64,000 nt of DNA from Phoenix dactylifera. Taxonomy: Eukaryota; Streptophyta; Magnoliopsida; Arecales; Arecaceae. The stretch spans positions 19,127,674 through 19,191,673 of the forward strand of contig NC_052400.1 in the NCBI RefSeq assembly GCF_009389715.1, in the 5' to 3' direction. The position numbers and the translations under genes are program-made. The notes under the pieces were generated by a model. That model saw only the letters and a list, made by a program, of their open reading frames with translations, ran no database searches and was not told where the DNA came from. Position 1 is the stretch's first letter. The number at the start of each line of letters is the position of its first letter. Below are positions 48,047 through 59,403 of the stretch, piece by piece.

Positions 48047-51000
48047 ATGGCCCGCCTGGATACCCTCATATCCCACGCTCGCCGCCATTGCCTCCGACCT
48101 TCGCACGTCCCGCGTATCCCCTTCTCCTCTCCCTCCCCATTTCTAGGGTTCTTGAGGTCTCTCTCCTCGTCGTCTCCCATCAAGCCGGTTTCTTACCCCA
48201 TCAAACCACATGATCCCTCCGCTCCCGAGGAGGAGGAACCCAAGACCCCTCCGCGCCCGCCGCAGAGAAGGCAGCGCGAGGATCTTCGGGCCGACTTCCA
48301 GCCTCAAGAATCTGGCCCGGAACCCCAGGCTAATGCGGGATCCCGGCCCTGGACTCGAGAAGACGCCCGGTTCGTGAAGGATATTCCGGTGATATCTTCA
48401 GTTTCCTATCCGTCCCGAGTGGCGCCTCTCCCTGAAGACAGGACAACAGCTCCGGCGGAAGAGGGAGCGGAGGAGGACAAGAATGGGAAAGATGAGCAGC
48501 TGCGAAGAGAGGCGAGGAGGATCGAATCGGATGCCCGTGGGAGGAGCTTTTTTGCTATTCAAGAAGAGGAGAAGATTCCCTTCCCGACGCTCATCAAGCT
48601 TGAGAAGAGGCCACAGAAGGTTCCTATGGATCTGGTGGAGGCCATTCGGGGAGTCAAGGTCAGTATATGATTTTATTTATTTTTTCCTTTGTATTTTGGT
48701 TAGGTTATGACGTTCTTGCGGCTTCAATTTCTTCTATCCACAAGCTTTAAGCTGCAAAGATCCGAAGAATTGTTCGGTAACTTCTTGCAGTACGGCATAC
48801 TCTCGTTTGATTGTTTTGTTTGAACGTAGTTATAGCACGAAACACGATTGCATTAAAGAAAAAGCGAAACAATGTTCGTTGTTCTTTCTCTGATACGATT
48901 CTTGATCTTGACATGTCCATCTTCCCGGCTTGCAGTAAAAATGCCACCTTTAATCACGAGCAACAAACAGTAAAATATTCAACTAGTTTCTATGAAACAA
49001 AGAATGCAAGCAATTGTAGCTTGTTCGAGCAGTACATGTTTTTGAGCATTGCTTGTTGATTTACTTGGACAGTTCACATGACTAAATTAGTGCCCATAGT
49101 CCTCAACACATAGTCTAGACATCGCTGCTCTCTTATTATCAGCTATAGAGGCTAAAAATTTATCATGATAATGTGATCGTTAGCTTTTTTTTTTTTTTTT
49201 TTGGATTCCAATAAATTGGGTGGCTTAGCCTCCGCTTACGTCAGGAAAAAAAAAAAGATGATATGATCTGTAGCTTTTTCGGAATCCTTTAGATAGTTCT
49301 TTAAAGAGTTATTGCATGCACAGGGCAAATCATCTATAATTGAGGACTGAACTGATCTGTTAAAAGAATCTCCATTCGTGTAATTCTTTGGATATAAACA
49401 ATGCCTTCTTCATGACCTGAATGGAAAGTCTGTTTGGAGTTTGACTCCTTTTATTATGCTAACCAATGTATAGCCCCTGAATAGGAAAGCTATGTGTGCT
49501 CTCCATTCTTTTTGAATTTAGGGTCTTCGACTCTATTGCTAGTTCTTATGCTTAACTTCTGACAGCATGCTTTCTGACATTTTCTTTGCCCACTGTTCAA
49601 CGTAAAGCCCAGAGGAGAAGCTACACAAGCAAAAAGAAAGGAAAAAAAAAAGAAAGGAATAAAGAAAAGGAAAAAATAAATAAAGCATGTTTAATAACAA
49701 TGATTATTGTAGATACTTGAGTTTTAATTCTGATTGATAGGTAATTTGAGTTTAAAATGAAATTAGACTTTGTCATCCCACTTTGAGGATGGCTTGCAAG
49801 TTCATTCTTTTTTCGATTGTCATTATAATGTTTGTGGTTGGTTATTTATTTTGTGTTTTTCAATAATTCAAAGATTTTGCTGACTGAACAGTAGACATTG
49901 AATTTGTGATGGCTAGAACATTGATTTTTTAGCATGAAGGGATGTGTATCTCATTGTGCATGGGTTACAGGGTACATTCTGACACTAATTGCATGTTTTG
50001 TTTCTTAAATGGACAAAATTGAGTCATGGATTATTTGTAGAAAAGGATTAAGAGAGAACATTAGTCTGATCTAATAGTTGCTATACTCATTTGGTCATTG
50101 CCATTATTTGTCTATGTTATTCAACCACAAAATATCAAGAGGAACTATGGGAAAAAATATGAGGAGTTTGTTCATACATTTAGGACTTGTTTGGGAAATC
50201 CAGCAGGAAATGCCGGACAAATCCCATTGGATACATGAATCGGACAATCATTTCCGGCCAGCCCACATCAACATGCCTCCCCATGCTCTCCCTTCCCTTC
50301 TTATGCTCTTTCCCTTCCCTCTCACTTTTCCAATGCATCCTGCCAGATCCTGGAAGATCCGGCAGGATTTTCCCAAACAGGTCCTCAAAAGATTTCTTGA
50401 CTATTTTTATCTTTTTAAGCTTTAATCTTATCAGTCTTTTTTTTTGTTGTTGTTGTATAAATGCAGTTCTCATTGTTCTCTGTGACTTCTAGTCATTTTT
50501 CAGGCCAATGCAAAGCGCAAATTTGTTGAAACGGTTGAAGCTCATGTTAATTTGGGTGTTGATCCACGTCGAGGTGACCAGGTCTAGTCTACTAAACTAC
50601 TTATTTTTGACTTCTTATCATGCTTAAATTGTTTAATAATGCATTAAGCCCAATTTGCTGTGCTTGTGATATGAGACCATTGTGTTTTGTAGTATACAAA
50701 ATATTCCTACTTTTTTTTCATGGTTCAGGACTTATGCTTTAATAAGTAATATTGTCATAAAATCTGTTGCAAGAAAGTAAATTTTTAGCTGGTGTTATGA
50801 TCGTCTCAGCCATGGAGCTAAAGTATGAAAATTGGCAAACAGCTTGAGAGTTGGGTAAACATTAAAACTAGTACCTTATAAAATATTGATAGATATTGAA
50901 CAACACAAGGCTAGGAATTGCCTTTGCTTCATTTTACTGGAGGAAATGCTGTTGCAGTTTATATGAGAAAACGGTTTAATAGTTCAATACAATAATCAAG

Positions 51001-54000
51001 TATAATATGTGATGTTGCATTATTTTCAGTTTGAATCCATATGATGATTGTATCCATGTGTCTCATCACTGAAGGATTCAAGGTAAAGATAAACTCATTT
51101 ATACTGTAGAGAATTTTTTAATTCCTGTACTTTCATGCTTGTTATCCATACTACCCTGGGACCATTTCCAGGCAGTATTTTCTAAATCAATAAACAAAAA
51201 ATTAGTTGATAATACCCTGGGGCATGAGAAAATATGGATGTCAAACTGAAAGGGCTGAAAGATACAAATGTCAAAAAGCCTGAAGCTAAAGATATGCCTT
51301 GTCTAAAATCAGAAAAAGTCCATCAAAGAGTGATGATTATGGGAAATTTTCTTTTTAAGCAAATTCTGAGGAAGACTTAGTTTATGTAATGGAAGAGTGA
51401 TGCCATACTACATGGATTTTTAGCATAGATGCAAATTCTCCAGTATAGTGTTTGGCCTGCTAAGCTCAAAAACTTAGCATTAGTATAATCCGTTCAAAAC
51501 TGATGTACATGTATGCATGTGAATTTGTTATTATTAGTTTTGATGTTTATGTCTTTGTGGTGCAAGCATATATTGTAACTAAAATAGAATATCCACAAAT
51601 ATAGAGTTTTACTAAAACTAATTTGTAGTGGCTAGATGTATGATATTTGTTAGTTGACCACTCTTGGAAAGAGTAAGAGCAATCTTTGTTTTGTAAAATG
51701 CAGCAAGTTTGCTTATTTTAACAGAAACAACCATTGAAAGGAAAAAAAATATGTCATCTTTAGTTGTCAGCAGATTATATTAAATACTTGACACACATTG
51801 GATTATTATGGCATTTGTTGAATAGATAGATATGCAGTAGGACTATTTATAATGTGAAAAAAATGTTTTTTACAAGCACGAATGGTCAGGTGAAAAGCTT
51901 TATCTGGCATTTATTTTATGAATACACATGTTAGTAGACATCGAACGGAAGAGTATCTACAATAGCTTCTATATTGTTATTTACTCATAAGAGACTGAAT
52001 AGCAAACATCACAAAAATGACCTCAAGTTCACATTTCTTTATGAAATGCATGGTTAGTCTTCTACACATCAATTTTTTACTTTTTATTTTCTTTTGCAAG
52101 ATATTTCCCCCGTAAGTTCGAGTATTTAATTACTTTACATTTCAATGCTGTGTTCATAATGATATTTGATTTGTTGAGCCATGATATATAGCTATCTAGT
52201 AAGTAAGTTGTATGGTAGCTTTGTACGTGTTGATGTGCCATGTTGTGTCATGAATTGCCAAGTAATGTTGCTGTCAAGGTAACAAGGAAGTTGACATTTC
52301 ATGGGCTAAGAACACAGAAGTGAACGTCATCTGCTGAATTATGATATTCGTGGCCAATGAAATCTAATTTTAAGTAACTTTTGTTGTGTCATTGATCATC
52401 CAATGGACAAGCATCCAAAAATGTTGGCCTTTCTGGTAGTCTGGTAAATAGGCTATGTAAATCTTCCAATTAGCCTTAATAAAAGTCTTGAATCATGGAA
52501 GGAACCTCCCAAGAAAATTGAGTGTCTATATTGATTGATTGTTTACTTTGTCAACTAACAAACTAACCACTTCTAACCTCGGATCAGTTGATTCATATTT
52601 AAGTTGCTATGTCATATCAATATATAGCTGTCATAACTAGTTTGCTTCTTCACTGTGCTGCTTTTCACAATATTGATATGGTGTTGCAGATGGTGCGTGG
52701 TGCTTTGACACTGCCTCATGGCACTGGAAAGGTACCTTTCAGTGGCAAATAATAAGCCATTCAGTTTACATAAAGTAAATTTGTTTTATTTAGTACTGAT
52801 AGTTGATCATCTCTTTTTTTTCAGACTGTTAGAGTAGCAGTGTTTGCTGAAGGGCCTGCAGCAGATGAAGCCAGAGCTGCAGGAGCTGACGTAGTTGGCG
52901 GCGATGAACTTATTGAGGAAATTAAAAATGGTATTATATTTGCATAATTCTTAATGTGCTAGCTTTGAAGTCTTTTAAGAGAGTCATAAAGGGCTTGATC
53001 TTTGACAGAAAGCAAGCCCTTTGTGCATGGTTCTGACATGCCAACTATCTGGTGATATGCATTGTTAGAATTTTGTTGGTTTTTCTGCAGTAACCATTAT
53101 TTCTCTGTTTATGAATTTTCCAGGATGTCTTTTTGACTATTCAATCTGTGAGCTCTCTTTATTCTGTTTTAATATTATCTGTTTGATGTGTAGTAGTGCT
53201 TAAACATATTATCCGTTCTAAAGCCTGCACATCCTGTGACTTATGTTAATAAACTTGCATAATCAAGATAATGTTTTATTGGTAACCATGCAGAATTTTG
53301 TGCATGTTTGGTTTGTGCACAACTGCAGTAGCTTGGTCACGTATGGCTATGCAATAGTGTTTGGATTTTTATCTGCTTGTCACCAGATGAAGTGTCATCT
53401 CAGCAATTTGATTTCTGCAATACTTCAAATAATTTATTCATCTTATGCTTCTGAACGTAAACCCTGCAGGAGGGGGCAAACTTAACTTTGACAAGTGTAT
53501 CGCAACTCCTATGTTTATGCCCCGTCTTTCCAAGGTTCATATCATGAAAGTTCTATGAAAAACTCTACTGCATATTTCGATTACTGAGATATCTCAGTTA
53601 TTCATGGACTTACAAATCTTCCTTTATTAGATTGCCAGGATCCTTGGTCCACGTGGTTTGATGCCGAATCCTAAAGTGAGTTTCTTCAGTTATTTCCATC
53701 TAAGCCATGGTAGATATGTTGACAGTGCTGCTCAACTTGTCTTTTTTATACAGCTAGGATCTGTGACAAGTGATGTTTCTGGTGCGGTAAATGCGGCAAA
53801 ATGCGGTCGGATTGATTTTAAAATTGATAAAACTGCTATTGTGCATGCAGGCCTTGGGAAGGTATGCTACTCGTGTACTTATTTCCTGTGTATGAGAGTA
53901 AGATTAAGATAGCAGGCTTACCATACTATAGACTAAATTTAGAAACTTACATGTGTATACAAATTCTGTTAGTCTATATATATCATGAGTAGAATTTCTG

Positions 54001-57000
54001 TATTGCACAGGCATGCATGGGTATCAGGAATCTCGTCTACCAAGCATGTCTGTTTTATGAAACCTGATGCATGACAAATAAACTTAGTTACTGGATATGA
54101 ATATTTGCTGTTGCAATCTATTTTTCTGTACATATAAGAAAAAGAATAAATTTGTGATTTTATTCATATTAGAACCATACATTGCTCAAATGTTGGACTT
54201 ACAAACATCTACACCTTGAAGATCTAGTCAGTAATGTCTGGTAACATGCCTTGGACATGTCTAATATGGTATATGGAGTCTGGAGTGCTATTGTTACAGA
54301 TGACGAGAAGTAGCAGGAGCTAGAGAAGACTGTGAGTAGCAATTCACAGTTTTATCCTTGAAAAGGATTTCGAAGATAGTGGGCCGAGTGTCTTATTGTT
54401 TAAGTATGATGTCGTAGTGATCTACACCCTCGATTCAAGAACATGAGGGTGGTAAAGCAATGAGAAGTTCAGATTTGTACTGATTGATAAAATTCTCGCA
54501 GATGGGCATCATGCAATGGTCACTCAGGATTTTTATGTTTGTGGGGAGTCTGCAGGGTCATTAAAATTCTCTGTGCAGGAGATATAGGCATTTTCAAGGA
54601 CGCAGACCATAGAACGGGAGGATTCTCTACAAAATTGAGTAAACTGGTTCAATGGCTGGGCCATTGTAGTCCCTTGTGATATTAATGAAGTTTATACTTG
54701 TTCTATGTGTTGGATGCAAGGTTAAAAATTTTGGTTTGAAGCATGTTCTAACCTAACTTGTGCAATAAGGTTTTGGATGGTCCAGAATAAAAGCAAACTA
54801 GAGGATAAAGTTAGGACTAAGAAAATAAATAAAAAAGCATTAGTCATCTTATAGGTATGAAATGAAGATAATATAAAATTTAAGGGCTTCTCAATCAAGA
54901 TTTTAAGTCCTAGCAAGACGGGGGATGTCTCGGCCATCTCGTCCCATTCCTATGAGAAAATGGGACCTGGATGGGGTCGGGACTCTAAAACCTATTCATG
55001 CGAGGAGAGAAGAAGAAAGAGGAAAGAAAGAAGGGAAGGAAAGATTAAGAAAAAGGAAAAAGTAAGAGGAAAGAAGAAGAAAGAGGAAAGAAAGAAAGGA
55101 AGGGAGAAGGAAAAAAAAGGAATGAGAGAAGGAAGAAAGGAAAGAGAAAGAAAAAGAAAAAGAAAAAAGAAATAAAGGAATGGATAAGAATAAGAAAGAA
55201 AAGGAAAGGAAAGAAAGAAAGGTAGAAGAAAAGGAAAGGAAAGAAAGAAGAAAAAAGAAAAAAGAAAGAAAGAAAAAAAGAAAAGGAGAGAGATTGGGGA
55301 TATCTACCATAATACATGACCGAAAATGCTGCTGGGATAGGGCGGGACAATAAGATGTCCCGTTCCATGGAGAAACCGGGCACCTCTGTTTTACGGAATT
55401 TAAAACCTTGTTCTCAATTATATATTAATATTTTGAAGTTAAGATGTTCCGTTATAAATAGTGTAAACATATTCTATATTTCCTTGCCCCCCACCGAAAA
55501 TAGAAAATCCACTTGCTAGATAACCGGCGGGCCTCCAAACGGATAATCTCAAACACTATTGACGCCCTCAAAACAGATCATTTCAAAGTTGGCCCTCCCA
55601 CCTTCCCACTCGGTCTGTTTCCCACTATGTGGGCCTTATCTCCGCACTTTGTTTGGAATTTCATATGTCTATCAAAATTCCTAGTTCAACAATAAAAGAA
55701 TAAACTGAGTTTCACTGAACAAAACTTATAGTCGCTTGGCTCTATCTTCCATTTCTTATTGTATCTCAATCCCTCTAAGGTCTAATTCCATTTTTAGTGA
55801 AGCTCTGATTCGAAAATCAAACAAAATACATATTTTACCTTCATATATAAACAAATATTATTTATTGTCATTTATATATTAATAATTTGGATTTACTTCT
55901 AAAAAAGTAAATTGGATTTCATATTTTTATTCTTTCTTAATTTTATATCTTTATCTCTCAAAAATATTAACTTTACAACCTTGTAAGATTACGTTAATAT
56001 ATAGTTTAAATTATTTTGATTTACTACTACAACAATAAAAATTATAATCAAATAATCCCCTTAACACTTGCTCCCCTGCTCCCCACCTTGCTTAGTTCTT
56101 TACACCTAACCCTACAATGATTTCCCTAGCAAATTCCATCAGGCTATAATAATCCATTTTTGTTATTCTGATTGAAGTATTTGTTATTCAATATTTAGAT
56201 CCTTTTATCTTAATTCAATATATGGTTGCTGATATGTCATGTGAGTACCACTTTAACTGGCTGACCACTATAAGTTGTGATGATTTTCTTCCTTTTTTTT
56301 TTAATGTGGTGGATTTCATTTCGCAATTAGCCTTGTGATTCTCACTTGAGAAAACAAAGGGAGGAATACTGGTCCATGTACAAATGTGAAAATATAGGAT
56401 CATGCCTCTAGACATTAGAAGGGGAGAGGCTGCTATGATTTCTCTTATTGCTGGAATATGATATCTGTTTAAGGGCTTACATATAAAGAGAACAAAAATA
56501 GAGGTAGGTGAAGACATGTCTAGTAGGGGTAGATTTTGTTGAACTAGAAAAGTGCTTTTGATGTGTCAGATGTGACCAATGCATGCCTTGATGGACGAAG
56601 GAAAAACTTAATGAAACAACCAACTATAACACCTGCCAGGTCAAACAATTTTGAATGCTCAGCCATAAAGAATGCTGAGATATATGCAATTGAAGACATT
56701 TGCAGAGATGGAAGGCTGATATGAAAATGCAGTAAAGGATAAAAATCATAGAACATGAAAGTGGCACATTAGAGGCATAGGAGTTTTACCAACTGATTAT
56801 GACAGGAACTAATCTACAACATGCATGTACAATGAAGATTTGACGGGACTTCGGTAGAGTCCTTAGACTTTCATTGGAGGATTAAAAAAGAGGTGGAAGA
56901 CCTGTAGTCACATGTATGGATGCTGTGAAAATGGATTTGGAAACACTTGCAGTAATGCTGGAGGTAGTGCATAGTAGGAATAGATAGTAAAAGGACTCGA

Positions 57001-59403
57001 GTTGAACCCAAATTTTTGGACAATTCTGGATAATTGAGGCTATGAATTTCTTTTTATTACAATGTTTTCTCTTCCTTTTTGAAGGATTGAGCTCGCTTGT
57101 CAACCATTAGGCTGTAGATTCACCCCGTCAAAAAAAATTCTTAGCTCTTGAACTCTGGGTCTTGTAAAATTCAGTCAAAATCAGATCTAGTTTCCAGTGT
57201 ATACCTGATCCAGAATCAGGTCTACATCACTGGGGTTGTTTAAAAGAAAAAAAGGATGGCCCAATGCACAAGGCTTCCAAGGGTTAGATGTATGCAGTCT
57301 TACCCCTGCTTCCAGATAGGTGGTTTCTGTGTCTTGAACCAATGTCACCCAGGTCATGATAGAACAACCTTATCATTGTGCTAAGTTTCATGTGCGACCT
57401 TGCCATTGCATCTCTGAAGTTGTTTAGAAGTAAATAAATAAAATAAGCATACACCATGGCAGTACTTGAGGAGTTGTTTCATGTGCAACCGTACCATTGC
57501 ATCTTTGAAGTTGTTTAGAAGTAAATAAATAAAATGAGCATACACCTTTGCAGTACTTGAGGAGCCGGCTTGCTTCCATCATGACATGCAATCTATAATA
57601 ATTATTTGTGCTCTCAAAATTTGGAGCTGAACGCTTTCGATAGTTGTGTATGTAAGCATATGAGCGGTTATAAATCAGAATCATCAGATGAAACTAAAAT
57701 ACTGTTCCTTGATGCGGCCATTTACAGGTGAACTTTTCTGAGGAGGCCCTCCGTGAAAATATTGGAGCTTTTGTACATGCTCTTTTGCTTGCAAAGCCTG
57801 TGGGACTGAAAAGAAGTAAGTAGCTTCATGATTTCATTTGTATTTTATGCATTTTTATATTGTTATGGAATGCTATCTGATGTGTATCTTAGGAACATGC
57901 AGAAGCTTCAGTATAGTGTGGTTCATAAAGTTCAGAGCAAAGAGCATTGCTCCAGATGTTAAACAGGATCACCATGATTATCATAATAGATGAAAAATGT
58001 TCATTTTGCTATCACCATATGAAAGCTAGAACGACTTTTAGGCTTTTCATGCTTTTTCTTCGCCATAAAGTGCTTTATTAAGCATTTTTCAAGTGTATAT
58101 GTTAATGAATTGTGTTTTGGGTGTTGCAGCTTCCAAATATGCTGGATATGTGAAGAATTTCACATTGAGTAGCACGGTGAGTAAAACTCTTTCCTTTTCT
58201 AGGTACCAAGAGTATACACCTAAACTTTACATGTTGATACAGAAGGTCATGGAAAATCAACTATACAGTTTAAATGGCTAGATCTGAGACCAGTGAAAAA
58301 TACATTGTGGGCCCTCCAAATTTAGATTTCTAGTGTTAAGAGTGACAAAACTTAAAAGCTTGAGCAGTTTCACCCCTACAAATTGAGTTGTTTCAAATTG
58401 GACAGCCTTCCGTAATAGCACTGGTGGTTTGCTTTAATTTATGATCATCCAAATGCTCTGAAGTTTGTCAGGTTTTATGATATTAAGACAGGCAGATTAT
58501 GGTCAGTTGTGTATGGTCTTGATTTATATTGCTCAAGTAATTGCCATACTCATAAAACGTGATGTGAGAACATGTGGAACCTACCATCCACTTTCTGCAC
58601 ATATCAATCACTGGTACGCATGTGTAGCAGTCACCCTCCTGGAGGCAGCACTGGTTGACATGGCAAAAAATTGCTGGTAGCATAAACAATGTGCCCGCTT
58701 TCATCCTATTTAGATATACGAATTGCTCATACTGCTGACTGTGATTTTTTTCTTTTTTTAAATCCAGTTTATGTTGATGGTTGTCCTATAGGTATGATTA
58801 TAGCTTTTGCCCAGTTTACTTAAATAAGCAGGCATCTTCTTTGACTGGTCAGTCTGGTCCTAGTTTGGAACGCTTGTTCATGAAGCAAAAGAATTCTAGA
58901 TCTGAAATGGAATAATTCGCACTGCCAACTTATGCAAGATGTAATTTACCTTACTCAGTACCTTCTGGTATCTGTTATTATTGATTGAATTTACTACCCT
59001 CAAGTATGGAGTTAAAAAGCAAAATTCTCGTTGGGCTAAAATGAAATATAAAAATTCACGCATACAAGAGGGAGGGAGGAAGACCCCAGGAGTTATTCTG
59101 TTTGAAAGGGAAAAGAAGGCTACATTTGCTGTAGCTGAATATAGCATGTAACTCTTATAAAACTTATGTCAAATATGTACCACTTGCGATGATCGAGGAC
59201 CTGTTTCATATTGTTTTCTATGTTCTGATAACTCAAATAATTGTTTCCTCTGTTCATTAAACTTATCTGCATACCTTATGGTTGTTTGTCATCGACCAAT
59301 CTACTAAAATTCTTCCGTCTTCGTGCAGATGGGACCTGGATTTCCTGTTTCAATACCGTCATTATCTGCGGCTGCAGATCATTATAAGTTACAAGTCAAG
59401 TAG
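48047..59403 (+). CDS. Ribosomal protein uL1, probably mitochondrial, complete, ten exons
   Basis: Forms the L1 stalk of the large subunit, which binds rRNA at the E site. Exons: 48047-48658, 50504-50581, 52690-52731, 52825-52930, 53470-53534, 53631-53675, 53754-53861, 57728-57815, 58130-58176 and 59329-59403. Phases all agree, giving 421 residues and a TAG stop. ATG 48047 is the first AUG of the open frame. The first 190 residues are poorly conserved: an Arg/Ser-rich presequence ([23 protein letters not shown]), then Pro/Glu-rich sequence. The L1 domain follows, with [84 protein letters not shown] and [12 protein letters not shown]. The motif [10 protein letters not shown] is diagnostic for uL1. 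The presequence and the long N-terminal part fit the mitochondrial form (Arabidopsis At2g42710-like) better than the plastid PRPL1, but targeting is inferred. Intron 7 is 3.9 kb and full of repeats. Confidence 0.95.
49175..49275. repeat. Small T-run/A-run insertion in uL1 intron 1
   Basis: GATCGTTAGCT (49175-49185) and GATCTGTAGCT (49265-49275) look like a decayed target-site duplication around about 80 bases. The insert starts with a T run of about 18 and ends with an A run of about 11. Class unknown. Confidence 0.35.
50182..50385. repeat. MITE with about 35-base terminal inverted repeats
   Basis: The left end AGGACTTGTTTGGGAAATCC and the right end, whose complement reads AGGACCTGTTTGGGAAAATCC, are inverted copies that extend inward through CAGCAGGAAATGCCGGA / CTGCCGGATC. 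The element is 204 bases, non-coding, in intron 1 of uL1. The TIR start is like those of plant hAT-type MITEs. I could not confirm the target-site duplication. Confidence 0.75.
54941..55408. repeat. Purine tract flanked by 53-base direct repeats, in uL1 intron 7
   Basis: Nearly pure A/G sequence (AAAGG, GAAA units) runs from about 54999 to 55290. It is flanked by two similar segments in the same direction, 54941-54993 and 55357-55408, both of the pattern GTCCC-TTCC-ATG-GAAA-GGG-ACCT, ending TAAAACCT. The polypurine frames are not genes. Confidence 0.7.
57242..57395 (-). repeat. Au-type SINE, diverged
   Basis: On the plus strand GATGGCCCAATGCACAAGGC, GGGTTAGATGTATGCAGTC, TTACCCCTGC, TTGAACCAATG and GAACAACCTTATCATTGTGC follow in the order of the complement of the plant Au SINE. 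On the minus strand this gives box A (GATAAGGTTGTTC region), box B (GGTTCAAGACA) and a terminal T run (plus AAAGAAAAAAA at 57243-57253). It lies in uL1 intron 7, antisense to the gene. Confidence 0.75.
57386..57567. repeat. 91-base tandem duplication next to the Au SINE
   Basis: Copy 1 starts TTTCATGTGCGACC at 57386 and copy 2 starts TTTCATGTGCAACC at 57477. Both contain GAAGTTGTTTAGAAGTAAAT and end CAGTACTTGAGGAG. A few mismatches separate the copies. The 5' head of the SINE lies at the edge of copy 1. Confidence 0.85.

Noticed and set aside
54960-55310. Lys/Arg/Glu-rich and Phe/Ser/Leu-rich frames on opposite strands
   Set aside because: Translations of the polypurine tract, not proteins.
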